From NCBI RefSeq assembly GCF_000423925.1, contig NZ_AUIX01000040.1, forward strand, positions 1 through 55,072: 55,072 nucleotides of DNA, in the 5' to 3' direction. The notes beneath the pieces were generated by a model. It searched no databases. It saw nothing but the letters and a program-made list of their open reading frames with translations, and was not told the origin of the DNA. Position 1 is the first letter of the stretch. The number at the start of each line of letters is the position of its first letter. This document shows, piece after piece, positions 16,057-25,278 of the stretch. The stretch is from Butyrivibrio sp. VCD2006. Lineage in GTDB: Bacteria > Bacillota > Clostridia > Lachnospirales > Lachnospiraceae. The translations under genes and the position numbers were made by a program.

Positions 16057-17271
16057 ATGGCAGATTTTATTATTGATAACGGTGTGGTAATTGATGATAT
16101 TGATGGTGTAGTTGAAGGTATTGCAAGACTAAGTGGAATGAGTATACCTGATCCTCAGACCATAAAAAAGTTTGTGACAAATGAAAAATCAACAAGGTTT
16201 TATATTGATGATAAGTGTGCATGCAAAATGCAGCCTGATAGAGACTCAGTATATCTGTGGCTTGATAGTGGATTTACGGACTATTCTGGTGAACCCATCA
16301 TGATTTCTCTTCTAAATAATAGGTGTGGAAGCTATAGCGGGCATTACTGTGGAACGATGAGGGTGCTGGCAAATAGTATAGGAAATCACTATCCGCACAA
16401 CAGAAGAAACATAAATAAAAATGTGGGAATGCTTAAGGTTAAGTATGATAACAAGATTTCCGGTAGAGTGCATTTACATATTTATGATGAGCAGGAATAT
16501 CTAATAAAGTCTAGTAATGCTGAAAGTGGCAGCAGTATTATGGCTGAAATCATAAAGGGACTGAATCTAAATTATGAGGAACCTGAGAGAAATGCAGAAG
16601 AGGTTATTGTAGAGGCCCCTCAGGATAATAGGCCACAAGCTCCAGAGATGAGTGAGTTGGAAAAGGAAATAACGATAGGACTTCTTTATGAGCAGGTTAA
16701 GAAGTGGAAGGATTACTCAGATAAACTGCTTGGAATTATCGAGGAGTTTGACACTGTTGACAGAGTAAGGATGAAGGAGCTTGAAGAGGAGAACGCAGAA
16801 TATAAGAGAGCCATGGTAGAAATTAGATCGCATATTAATGACAATCTTGTGGAAGAAAAGAAAGAAATTTCGGATAAATCAGGTGGGCATGATCTTCTTG
16901 GACAGAGAGGAAAAATATTGGTACTCGGCGAATGCTCTTTGGATGAGAAGGTCATGAACGGCATATCTAAAACTTATGGGTTCGAGAGGAAGGACTTTGT
17001 TTATGAGATAGATTATGACAAGGTTATGAATTACGCTGGCAGACTTTCTTATGGCGGTAGATACAGCGCAATAATTTTAGGGGCATGTCCGCATAAGGTT
17101 AATTTACTTGGAGATTACAACAGTTTCATTGAGAAATGTAAGAACGATGAGAATTTACCAAATGCTTATGATGCCAGAACTTTTTCTGGAGAACTGAAGG
17201 TGACAAAGGAATCATATCGGAGAGTGCTTGAGAGGATTATTGCGGATCTGAAGTCTGATCAAGTAGCATAA
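16057..17271 (+). CDS. Unknown protein: coiled coil plus C-terminal alpha/beta domain
   Basis: This 404-residue protein is not recognised. Three parts can be seen: an N-terminal ~175-residue mixed domain with G-S-Y-S-G-H-Y-C-G-T near 107, a Glu/Lys-rich helical linker (about 195-275) that should form a coiled coil, and a C-terminal ~115-residue alpha/beta domain opening G-K-I-L-V-L-G-E-C-S-L-D (about 287) with I-I-L-G-A-C-P-H-K-V near 338, reminiscent of a Rossmann-like or DUF2325-type fold. GGAGGG stands 8 bases before the ATG. The next gene begins 25 bp downstream on the same strand, so the two probably form an operon. Context (just after a defence-like operon) makes a defence or accessory role possible but unproven. 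Confidence 0.7.
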   Translation: MADFIIDNGVVIDDIDGVVEGIARLSGMSIPDPQTIKKFVTNEKSTRFYIDDKCACKMQPDRDSVYLWLDSGFTDYSGEPIMISLLNNRCGSYSGHYCGTMRVLANSIGNHYPHNRRNINKNVGMLKVKYDNKISGRVHLHIYDEQEYLIKSSNAESGSSIMAEIIKGLNLNYEEPERNAEEVIVEAPQDNRPQAPEMSELEKEITIGLLYEQVKKWKDYSDKLLGIIEEFDTVDRVRMKELEEENAEYKRAMVEIRSHINDNLVEEKKEISDKSGGHDLLGQRGKILVLGECSLDEKVMNGISKTYGFERKDFVYEIDYDKVMNYAGRLSYGGRYSAIILGACPHKVNLLGDYNSFIEKCKNDENLPNAYDARTFSGELKVTKESYRRVLERIIADLKSDQVA

Positions 17272-17296
17272 AGGGTGGAACAACGATAAGGAGAAA

Positions 17297-17944
17297 ATGA
17301 TGTTTAACATTGAAAAATATGATACTAAAATTTTGCCATATCATTTTGTGTTGTTTTATGACATACCTCTTCAGAAATTAGCAATATTCAAGCTTATGTA
17401 CCATGGAGAGGCTGATGATAATGCATTGCTAACCTATTGTTATATGGATGGGCAATACGGACTGAGCTATAAAGTTATATGTTGGGCTACTATCCATGAC
17501 GATGGTAAAGTGACTTATCACAAAGAAAGAGACATTAAAATAGGGGCTACGTTTCGACATGGAAGTATAAATTGCCAAGCAAATACTTATGATGAAGCCA
17601 TGTTTCCTTCATTTAGAAAATTTGCAGAAGAGATAAAGGAAAACTATGGCTATATGAAAAGTAGGAAAGACTTAAGCGAAGAGTCGTTGTTTGAAGATTT
17701 TAGGGATCCTCAAAATATTGAAAATGTGTTGGCAGTGTTTATGACGCAACATCATAATGTTGAGAGAATATGGGTGTCTGAACAAAGCTGGGTCCCAACA
17801 GGTGGCTTTATGGCAAAAGTGCTAGAAGAACCGTGTGATTCTGAAATTGGAATTCATGAGGGAGAACTGGTTCATATAGTACCTAAGGATTTTGCAGGAA
17901 GAGATCTTGGACCAATAGCAGTGTTAGAGTGGATGAAGAATTAG
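17297..17944 (+). CDS. Uncharacterised protein
   Basis: A 215-residue soluble protein, no signal peptide or membrane segment. It is rich in aromatic residues (Y-H-F-V-L-F-Y-D near 15-22) and I do not recognise a domain. The start is supported by AAGGAG 5 bases upstream (a second ATG follows directly). It is 25 bp after the coiled-coil gene, suggesting a two-gene operon. Function unknown. Confidence 0.7.
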   Translation: MMFNIEKYDTKILPYHFVLFYDIPLQKLAIFKLMYHGEADDNALLTYCYMDGQYGLSYKVICWATIHDDGKVTYHKERDIKIGATFRHGSINCQANTYDEAMFPSFRKFAEEIKENYGYMKSRKDLSEESLFEDFRDPQNIENVLAVFMTQHHNVERIWVSEQSWVPTGGFMAKVLEEPCDSEIGIHEGELVHIVPKDFAGRDLGPIAVLEWMKN

Positions 17945-18146
17945 GTGGTAATGCATTGCAGACTTTTTCTGCACCTGCGAATATTATGAAATCTGCCATA
18001 AAGATGGTGCTTTTCACTAATGCAATGCAGGTAAAATAAAACGTTATATTTCGCCGAAACGGGTGTGTATTTGTAGATAAAACAGGTTTATTCTTGTATA
18101 AAGAGGAACCACACCGTTTTCAAGCAAGAGAAGGAGGCGGTACGTT

Positions 18147-18674
18147 ATGAAGAAATCTATAATCAGTCTTTTAATAGCATTCGCTGTTGCAATTACCATA
18201 TTAGGAACTACATCTATGAGCACTTTTGCATATAATAGCCAGTGCGCTAAGTCCGGATGTACAAGGAAAAGAAGCACCGGAAGTATTTACTGCTATGAGC
18301 ATAAGGGCGGATCTTCCAACAGCAGCTCATATTCCAGCAGCAAGAGTTATTCTTCTACCACAAGTACAAAGCACTGTGCTAAGTCTGGATGTACCAGGAA
18401 GAGAAGTACGGGAAGTATCTACTGCTACGAGCATAAACCTAAGGATGAATCAAGCAGCAGTTCTTATTCCAGCAGTAAGAGTAACACCAAAAAGAAGAGC
18501 AGTAGCTCCGGTAAATCAAAGAAGAGCTATGACTATTACGGAGTTCATGATTATAAATCAGCCCAGGATTTTGCTGATGACAAGTATGAAGAGTTCTATG
18601 ATTACGAGGACGATTACGAAGATGAGGACGAGGCATACGATGCAGCAGAGGACTACTGGAACGATAACCACTGA
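18147..18674 (+). CDS. Secreted protein with two Cys-rich repeats
   Basis: This 175-residue protein has a clear signal peptide (M-K-K-S-I-I-S-L-L-I-A-F-A-V, cleavage probably after S-T-F-A at about 28). Two near-identical ~20-residue units follow (about 32-51 and 76-95), each with the pattern C-A-K-S-G-C then R-S-T-G-S-I-Y-C-Y-E-H: three Cys and one His, a likely zinc-binding knuckle. They are separated by Ser-rich spacers; the C-terminus is Tyr/Asp/Glu-rich and very acidic. The ribosome binding site is GAAGGAGGCGG. The repeats match at nucleotide level as well, suggesting internal duplication. Probably a cell-surface or secreted small protein of unknown role. Confidence 0.8.
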   Translation: MKKSIISLLIAFAVAITILGTTSMSTFAYNSQCAKSGCTRKRSTGSIYCYEHKGGSSNSSSYSSSKSYSSTTSTKHCAKSGCTRKRSTGSIYCYEHKPKDESSSSSYSSSKSNTKKKSSSSGKSKKSYDYYGVHDYKSAQDFADDKYEEFYDYEDDYEDEDEAYDAAEDYWNDNH

Positions 18675-18716
18675 ATAGTGTTGTTAGTGTTGAGGAGTTA
18701 TTTAAGGAGGCAAGCT

Positions 18717-18986
18717 ATGACAGGTCCTTTTGATGATATGTTTGGAAATACACCCTTTGATCTTAATCATGATGGCCATATAGATGGCGGTGAGTGGGCG
18801 TTTATAAATGATACGCTTTTCTCAGATGATAGTAGTTCAGGCATTGACGAGGACGATGAGATAGATGATGAGCTGGAAATGGCGGGGCTTTCCAGGGATG
18901 ATCTGGAGATGATGGATTCCGATGAGCGCCGCGAGGCACTTGAAGATGCCGGTTTCGATGCCGATGATTTTGAAGATGAGTTTTGA
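18717..18986 (+). CDS. Acidic EF-hand protein
   Basis: This 89-residue, very acidic protein contains one canonical calcium loop D-L-N-H-D-G-H-I-D-G-G-E (about 15-26), matching D-x-N-x-D-G-x-I-x-x-x-E. The second half is an Asp/Glu/Leu-rich helical stretch. I place the start at ATG 18717 because AAGGAGG is 6 bases upstream; the longer frame from 18678 has no such site. It has no signal peptide and is 42 bp behind the secreted Cys-repeat gene, probably co-transcribed. Calcium binding is inferred from the motif only. Confidence 0.75.
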   Translation: MTGPFDDMFGNTPFDLNHDGHIDGGEWAFINDTLFSDDSSSGIDEDDEIDDELEMAGLSRDDLEMMDSDERREALEDAGFDADDFEDEF

Positions 18987-19140
18987 TTGATCTGTTTGAC
19001 ATAATTTGCAGATTCTGAATGAAATGATTCATCCTCTGGATAGTAGGAATCTGGGGCCATGCGGATGTGATGATTGCCTTCGAATGATCAATTGAATTGA
19101 CGAAGGAAGCAGGCGTACCTAAGAAGAAATTATTAGAAAG

Positions 19141-19211
19141 AAATAATAAGTAAAACCGGAGTGATCCGGTGGCACAAAGCTATAGGGACTCAAAATGAGT
19201 TAGCCAGTTGC
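19141..19211 (+). ncRNA. Candidate cyclic di-GMP-I (GEMM) riboswitch
   Basis: A hairpin ACCGGA-GTGA-TCCGGT (19155-19170) is capped by a GNRA tetraloop. It is followed by GGCACAAAGCTATAGGGACT (19171-19190), a second stem GACTC/GAGTT (19187-19201) and GCCAGTTGC (19203-19211). The GNRA-capped helix, the G-(C)-A-C-A-A-A-G-C-T-A-T-A-G-G-G-A-C-T block and the closing GCCAG-TTGC are the layout of GEMM-I riboswitches, where the tetraloop docks into the second helix and c-di-GMP binds between them. The consensus has GACGCAAAGC where GGCACAAAGC is seen here, so ligand identity (c-di-GMP or a relative) needs testing. A terminator follows at 19216, giving an on/off switch for the surface-protein gene at 19373. 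Confidence 0.7.
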
Positions 19212-19215
19212 AGAG

Positions 19216-19246
19216 AAAAAGGAGCTGACTACGGCTCCTTTTGTTG
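19216..19246 (+). terminator. Terminator / expression platform of the riboswitch
   Basis: Stem AAAAGGAGC / GCTCCTTTT with loop TGACTACG, followed by TTGTTGT. It begins 5 bases after the riboswitch aptamer and lies 127 bp before the start codon it would control. Confidence 0.75.
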
Positions 19247-19372
19247 TATTTATGATGAAGAAATAAAACTCTTTTAATCAGAAGTTTATATTGTTTTTAT
19301 CGCTAAATGATAAAATTATATTATGATTTATAGTTTACAATGCCTTGGTATGCGGTTTGTGAGGACATTAGT

Positions 19373-22300
19373 ATGATGAATGTTAGTGTAAGTGCAAAGA
19401 AGTATTTCATAGTAAGTGTTATGATAATTGTTTTAGTCATATTTGGCATAGCTGCTTTTAATGCTAGTGCTAAAAGTATGCAATATTTTCCAGACAGAAC
19501 ATTATATGAGAATACTGAAAAATTTAGCATTGCAAAAGAAGATATCGTTACTAAGACCGCCTATGGCAAGAATATTGGAAATATATATATTAAGGGAGCT
19601 GTTGATCATGAGTCAGAGTTCAAAGATATGAAGGCATATGCTGTAAAGAATATGGTTACGTTTGGATATTCAAATAATTCAAAATCATATTCAACAGGGG
19701 ATCCAGCAGCGTGGTTTTATGTAGGTGCAGATGAAAAGCAAGTTGGAGATATTAAGTTTTCCAAAAAAATAGGGGATGGAACGATACTAATACAAAAGTC
19801 TAGAGATGGAAAAAATTGGGAAAATGCATGTGAGCCGATTAGAAATGTTTTTTCAAATGAAAAGCTAGATTTATCAAACTTATATACAACCATTGATAGT
19901 GACGTGAAGAGAGGGACCTATTATAGAATTTTGACATTATATTTAATGGTAAAAGGAATCAATCCACATGAGGGATGGTTTGGATTAATTGATTATGATG
20001 ATTATGATGAGAGATATTATTCTGAAGAGAGTGTATTTTTTATTACATATTCAGATAACCCAATACAGTTATATGAACTTTCGGATAGATCCAAATTATC
20101 TGATGGGGATAGTGCGACTAGTGGGTTCATCATTGATTTAAGGGGAAATAATGCGAAAGTTACGGTAGAAAAAGATTCTGAACTCCCTGAGGAAGCAAAG
20201 ACAAATGATATTTTTATTTTACCAGGCAGTTATTCAATAAATGTAACCTCTCCAATGGGGGATACTTTTACAAGTACCATTAAGGTAACAGAGGGGCTAT
20301 CGGAAGCTCTTGTAGCTGGGGAAAAATATGAAAATCCTGAAAAATCGGGTTATAAGCAAGAAAATGAGGTAAAGTCCGACTTTATAACAACTGTAACGGT
20401 TAATCAAAAAGCGGGAGCTACAATAAAGACAGGGAGTATTAATAAATATAAATGCTATGGTATTACAAATGACGAAGCATATATTTATATGAATCTTAGA
20501 GACTTGAAGGAATATAAAAGTACAGGATGGGAAGTGGTTAGTGATGAATGGGGGAAAAAAGAGGAACAGACGGTAGATGATATAAAAACTGATAGTGTTG
20601 GGGCTGGCACTCTGATAATTCAGGAGTCATCAGATGGAAAGCCAAAGTCATGGAACACAGTGAAAAATAACGAATATCCGAATAGGATAAAGCCTATTGG
20701 ATATGGTGATTATTATGCTGGCTTAGGAGATATCCTCGTTTATCATTTGAGTGGGGATGATCTAATTAAAGGAAAATACATAAGAATTCTATATGCGTAC
20801 AAGGTAAAGCAAGTTGATGGAAAAGAAAAAAGACGATGCTTGGAAAAATATGAGTTTTATTTATGCAGCGATAAATTGGATGTTGTAACATTTCATAATC
20901 TTACTGGGAAAGACACAATCGACGATGTCTATGGAGATTGGGATGAAGGAACATTAGAAATGTATGAAACTGCTGAAACTATGGATTCAGGTGCAGTTAC
21001 AGTAAGCGGATTTGCTATTGATAGATCACTAAATCCTACAGTGGAGTATACAATCAAAAAAGATGGATCCCAGATTTTCCAAAATGAAAAGGACGAGTAT
21101 ACAGAAAATGGAAGATATGACATACACCTTGAAAGCGCGGTAGGATCAACAAAAGACGTTACACTTTATGTGGATCGCTTAACAACAGAAGGGACTATTA
21201 AACTCTATTTTGGAGAGGGCTTAATTGATGGTAAGCGAATATTTGATGGCGCGGCCAAGTATCCAGTATTTGAAGGAGGAAAAACGAAGTATAGTTTATC
21301 TAAAGTTAGCAATTATTATCAACCTCTTTATGGAAGTATAAGAAATTTAAATACCGGTAAAAGTATTGATATTAAGGCAAACCACTCAATGAGAGAGGCT
21401 GTACTGACCGAAGCTGGAGAATATGAAGCGGTATTTAACATAAATCCAACCTATAACACAAAAGAGCCATCGGGTGATAATAAAGTTATTACATATCACT
21501 TTCACATTATTGAGGAAGGAACAGCACCTGGACCTCAATGTAATTACAAAGCATTATTGGAATGGGAAAGAAAAAACATAAGTGGTATTCATCATAAATA
21601 TTTTGGTGTAACAAGAAGGAGTAGAGGAAATGGGAATATTACTTATGTATATGCGACTCGTGAAGCGGCAATTGAGGCATCGAGGAGAAATGAAGCTGGA
21701 AGGGTGATGAAACAGGAGGATGGAACAGTAACATATTCGGATTCATCTGAGGAACTTCGCAGAGCAAAGTATGATGATAACTTTGCGTTATCTGATGATT
21801 ATCAGGATAATGCAGATGATAAGGTGCAAGAGCTCTATATAGATGCATCCGATGAAAATACTTACAGAATAGCGAAGGGAAGTAGTCTGGAAACATATAA
21901 ATATTGCAAGGATGTTATTACATATGAAGCAGGGACAAATCAACGTGAGAAACTTGAAATAACAGATGCACTTCCAATATTAAATGCAAAGATGTATGCA
22001 TTCCAACCTACTGGTGAAAACGCAGAAACAGAAACAAAGAACAAGGAGTTTAAATTTACTAAAGATAAGTATGGGTGTGATTCAAATTCCGTAAAAATTA
22101 TGGATGCTGAAGGGAAAGAAATTCAGATTATTTATGGGGAAGATGTATCACCTCAATTGGAGAATCATAAGTGCGCTACCGGAAAGGTGACAATTTTTGA
22201 AGAAACGATATATGGAGATTCGAACTCATATGAGGCAGTTTATTTTGCAAATGGAGATAACACAGCTGAGATCGAAATTTCATATTTTGAAGGAGAGGAA

Positions 22301-23173
22301 GAAAAAACACTTATACTTGACCAAAATGATAACGGAGCATTAATAGAGGCGGATGCTTTCTCAATAAAAAAGATTACTGACCAGCTTGATCCCTATAATA
22401 TGGTAATAATATGGAATAAAGCTAAGCAAGGGACTATTCCAGGTGCATATGAGGCAGGGCAGGAGATGAATGGTTCTTGGTCCGAGGATGGAGAATATGA
22501 GCTTTCTGTCGTGAATCGTATCGGGAATAAGTTTACATTTACGGTAAATATTGAGGATTCTATCTACGCAACAATTGCATTTAAAGGTCAGGGCACGGAT
22601 GGATTTAAAGACATTATTGTAAAAAGAGGCGATAGGGATGTAGAGTTACCTATCCCTGAACGCGAAGGTTATATATTTGCAGGCTATAGTGATGAGGAAG
22701 GAACAATATTTGATAATGTTGTAGGGCAAATTACTTTTAATGGGAAGAAAACGCTCAGTCCGATATGGAGAGTGTCAAAGAAAAAGGTAATTTGTTGTAA
22801 GCCGGATGGAGAAGTAATTAATTCTATTGAGGCAGATTATGGGACTACTATAGATATTCCTGATCCTGAAATACCTGATGGATATAAGTTTGAAGGGTGG
22901 GTGAAGGATGGTGTTCTGATAAAAGACAACAAGTTTACTATATCAGATGAGGCTGAAGTTGTGTTGACTGCCCAGTTTAGTATCAAAAAAAGTAAAAAGA
23001 ACAGTCAGGAAGAACCGTCAGAATTCAATAAGGGAAATGATCAAGGTGCAAACAGTGAAGATGTAATTCAAGATGTTGATGGTAAGGACAGTGATATCCC
23101 TGTATTTATCATAGTTGCTCTAATGGCAGTTTTAGGATGCGGAGCGGTTGCTTACAAGAAACGGCATTCATGA
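19373..23173 (+). CDS. Large membrane-anchored surface protein
   Basis: This 1266-residue protein has an N-terminal signal/anchor helix (about 9-28), a long extracellular part built of repeated beta-rich domains, two InlB/Listeria-Bacteroides-type beta repeats near the C-terminus (I-F-A-G-Y-S-D-E-E-G and Y-K-F-E-G-W-V-K-D-G are their typical G-(Y/W) turns), an acidic linker and a C-terminal helix A-L-M-A-V-L-G-C-G-A-V-A-Y followed by K-K-R-H. There is no LPxTG sortase site, so anchoring is by the membrane helix. I set the start at ATG 19373, 8 bases after GAGG; the upstream ATG 19340 lacks a binding site. A candidate c-di-GMP riboswitch and terminator precede it, so production probably follows the motile/sessile signal. 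Role: probably adhesin or matrix protein. Confidence 0.8.
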   Translation: MMNVSVSAKKYFIVSVMIIVLVIFGIAAFNASAKSMQYFPDRTLYENTEKFSIAKEDIVTKTAYGKNIGNIYIKGAVDHESEFKDMKAYAVKNMVTFGYSNNSKSYSTGDPAAWFYVGADEKQVGDIKFSKKIGDGTILIQKSRDGKNWENACEPIRNVFSNEKLDLSNLYTTIDSDVKRGTYYRILTLYLMVKGINPHEGWFGLIDYDDYDERYYSEESVFFITYSDNPIQLYELSDRSKLSDGDSATSGFIIDLRGNNAKVTVEKDSELPEEAKTNDIFILPGSYSINVTSPMGDTFTSTIKVTEGLSEALVAGEKYENPEKSGYKQENEVKSDFITTVTVNQKAGATIKTGSINKYKCYGITNDEAYIYMNLRDLKEYKSTGWEVVSDEWGKKEEQTVDDIKTDSVGAGTLIIQESSDGKPKSWNTVKNNEYPNRIKPIGYGDYYAGLGDILVYHLSGDDLIKGKYIRILYAYKVKQVDGKEKRRCLEKYEFYLCSDKLDVVTFHNLTGKDTIDDVYGDWDEGTLEMYETAETMDSGAVTVSGFAIDRSLNPTVEYTIKKDGSQIFQNEKDEYTENGRYDIHLESAVGSTKDVTLYVDRLTTEGTIKLYFGEGLIDGKRIFDGAAKYPVFEGGKTKYSLSKVSNYYQPLYGSIRNLNTGKSIDIKANHSMREAVLTEAGEYEAVFNINPTYNTKEPSGDNKVITYHFHIIEEGTAPGPQCNYKALLEWERKNISGIHHKYFGVTRRSRGNGNITYVYATREAAIEASRRNEAGRVMKQEDGTVTYSDSSEELRRAKYDDNFALSDDYQDNADDKVQELYIDASDENTYRIAKGSSLETYKYCKDVITYEAGTNQREKLEITDALPILNAKMYAFQPTGENAETETKNKEFKFTKDKYGCDSNSVKIMDAEGKEIQIIYGEDVSPQLENHKCATGKVTIFEETIYGDSNSYEAVYFANGDNTAEIEISYFEGEEEKTLILDQNDNGALIEADAFSIKKITDQLDPYNMVIIWNKAKQGTIPGAYEAGQEMNGSWSEDGEYELSVVNRIGNKFTFTVNIEDSIYATIAFKGQGTDGFKDIIVKRGDRDVELPIPEREGYIFAGYSDEEGTIFDNVVGQITFNGKKTLSPIWRVSKKKVICCKPDGEVINSIEADYGTTIDIPDPEIPDGYKFEGWVKDGVLIKDNKFTISDEAEVVLTAQFSIKKSKKNSQEEPSEFNKGNDQGANSEDVIQDVDGKDSDIPVFIIVALMAVLGCGAVAYKKRHS

Positions 23174-23236
23174 AGCTTAATGTATAAGGCATAGTATAGA
23201 CAAATAGTAATGAAGATTGAGAAAGGATGAGGAAAA

Positions 23237-25276
23237 ATGATTAAAACAAAAATGCTAAATAGGCACATGTCATTTTTACTTGTTCTTAGTTTGGTGACAG
23301 GCTGTCTGTATGGTTGCAGTCAGAAGAATGATATTAGTGATGAAGATGTTGACGGGCATGTGGCTTCAAATGTAGAAACTCCAATCAATTCAGCAGATAT
23401 TGCGAAAACCATAAATGAAGAGATAAAAAAAGAATCAGAAGATTATGCTTCAGTGTTGGCTTCAGATGCTGAAGATGTTGAACTTGCGCAAAAAAACATT
23501 AATTTCTTTGTTTATTCGAAGATATTTGATGAGTATTCTACTGCGTATGATACATTTGATGCAGCGATAAGACTTCCTGATGGCTCTGAAATTTATGGCG
23601 TTGGATATTCTGATTTTTCGAGTTATTTTGAAACTGACGATGCAACAAAAGGATTTTTTCCGGCAGGGTTTTTAATTGATGAAGGAGATGTAGGCATATC
23701 CGAAGAGGATATAGAATCTGGATTGGAAATAGAGAATCTATCATATTCGGATGAAAAATATGGTTTTGTGCTGGCTTATAAGACAGAACCATATGAGGAA
23801 CATTGCGTCGTAGATGGAAAATACGTTAAGTATGGAATAGATAAAGCAGGAAAGATTTTTCATGAAGAATGTGACTATTCCGAGGAAATTTGCGATACAG
23901 GATTAGGGGCATTATATTCTTATGATGATAATAAATATCTTTATAATCCAGAGGTCGGAAATTATGTTGAATTGTCCGGGGAAGCAGTATTTGAAAATGT
24001 TGATTTTAATGAGCTAGAAGCTGAAATTAATAGAATTCTTGATGAGCAGGATAGTAATGCTTTTTCAGTAAGAATAGATACATCTCTGAAATTCGGGCAA
24101 GAAGCAGTAGAAACATACTTGAGTAAGTTTAATGAAAAGACTTTCCTGGGGTGTAATGTAAATGAGCTTGTTAAAGAAGTAAAAAAGGTAGATCCCAACC
24201 AGTGCGTCAGTTATACTCCTGACGGAAATGTAAAAGTAAGTATTGATGAAGGAATTCCTAAAGAACCATCAGCTATGGCAAAGTGGCTTGTTGGCATTGG
24301 ATGTGGAATGGCTGTTGCAGGAAGCATTGCCCTGGAGATACTTGTTCCTTCCTCTAAGCTTGCATCTAGCGCGGTATGTGGCGCTGCAATAGATGTTTTT
24401 ATGCAGGTAGTCATAGAGAATAACGCAGTCGAATGCATTAACTGGGAGAAAGTTGCAATATCAGCAACTGCTGCAGCATTAATGGCGTGGGCTTGTCCTT
24501 TAGGTGTAAATGCAATTACTAAAGGAGTAACTACGAAGGTTGGTAATGAAATTCTTGGTAGATTAGCAGGATATGGTTTCCAAACTATTTCGAATTCAGT
24601 TATTTTGGGTGCTACAAATGCATCGTTTGCTATTATAGATAACAAAAGTGAAGAAGAAATTTGGGATTCATTTTTGGTAGGTGCTGCTGTAGGCGCTTGT
24701 TGTACGGCAGCGACCGCTGCCTTGGGTGAAGCGGGGCATGCTGGAATGAATGCGCTTAGAAAGAGCAATCCGGAGAATTGGTTGTTAAAGCTTTCTGATG
24801 GTGCATCAACATTTATTGGTAATCATCAGGTTCATTTAAAGAATGCTGCGATAGAGGATGTGCTTGCACCAAAATCAATCTATGAAGCCTCACAGGCTGG
24901 TATGCATGAGTATAACGTACAGACAACTCTGAACTCCGGGAAAAAAGGTGGTGCATATTCGGAATTAAGAAAATATAGCAATGGTGATTATACTCAAGTG
25001 CATGAGATGCCTTCGTTCGATTCAACAGATGCTATAGTCCGTGGAGATGGGCCTTCAATAAAGATGACAAAGGAGGATCATGGACTTACGGCAAGCTGTG
25101 GAAATTCATACGAAGCGCGTAGATATAGGGCAATTCAGAGGGAATTAATCGAAAATGGCAATTATCATGATGCTATACAAATGGATATAGACGACATAAC
25201 ACAGAAATTCGGTGATAAATATGATGATGCCATAAAAGAAATGCTTGAATATGCGCGTCAGATAGGTTGGTGGTAA
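23237..25276 (+). CDS. Lipoprotein with C-terminal nuclease-like toxin domain
   Basis: The 679-residue product starts with a lipoprotein signal (L-V-T-G-C or L-Y-G-C lipobox at about 19-27). Residues 30-330 are an acidic extracellular part. Residues 345-510 hold Gly/Ala-rich hydrophobic segments like the pre-toxin regions of polymorphic toxins. The last ~120 residues read K-K-G-G-A-Y-S-E-L, V-H-E-M-P-S, G-P-S-I-K-M-T-K-E-D-H-G-L-T-A-S and Y-R-A-I-Q-R-E-L-I, a pattern I associate with HNH/Endo VII-like toxin domains of secreted polymorphic toxins (the His of V-H-E-M-P and D-H as candidate catalytic residues). The gene directly downstream (2-bp gap) is a small soluble protein, the expected immunity position. 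Exact toxin family uncertain. Confidence 0.65.
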   Translation: MIKTKMLNRHMSFLLVLSLVTGCLYGCSQKNDISDEDVDGHVASNVETPINSADIAKTINEEIKKESEDYASVLASDAEDVELAQKNINFFVYSKIFDEYSTAYDTFDAAIRLPDGSEIYGVGYSDFSSYFETDDATKGFFPAGFLIDEGDVGISEEDIESGLEIENLSYSDEKYGFVLAYKTEPYEEHCVVDGKYVKYGIDKAGKIFHEECDYSEEICDTGLGALYSYDDNKYLYNPEVGNYVELSGEAVFENVDFNELEAEINRILDEQDSNAFSVRIDTSLKFGQEAVETYLSKFNEKTFLGCNVNELVKEVKKVDPNQCVSYTPDGNVKVSIDEGIPKEPSAMAKWLVGIGCGMAVAGSIALEILVPSSKLASSAVCGAAIDVFMQVVIENNAVECINWEKVAISATAAALMAWACPLGVNAITKGVTTKVGNEILGRLAGYGFQTISNSVILGATNASFAIIDNKSEEEIWDSFLVGAAVGACCTAATAALGEAGHAGMNALRKSNPENWLLKLSDGASTFIGNHQVHLKNAAIEDVLAPKSIYEASQAGMHEYNVQTTLNSGKKGGAYSELRKYSNGDYTQVHEMPSFDSTDAIVRGDGPSIKMTKEDHGLTASCGNSYEARRYRAIQRELIENGNYHDAIQMDIDDITQKFGDKYDDAIKEMLEYARQIGWW

Positions 25277-25278
25277 GA

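Noticed and set aside
17945..18146. Similar TAATGCATTGCAG and TAATGCAATGCAG segments as insertion-sequence ends
   Set aside because: Short, only about 70 bp apart, no target duplication or transposase; treated as chance or terminator-like sequence.
18240..18440. Repeats in the Cys-repeat gene as a CRISPR or tandem array
   Set aside because: Only two units, in frame and protein-coding, with no spacer structure.
18226..18678. 150-codon plus-strand frame overlapping the Cys-repeat gene
   Set aside because: Out-of-frame shadow of a repetitive sequence without RBS; the other frame has signal peptide and zinc knuckles.
24211..24768. 185-codon minus-strand frame inside the lipoprotein toxin gene
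   Set aside because: Ala-rich shadow of the Gly/Ala region, no start signal; the plus-strand gene has signal peptide, RBS and a partner.
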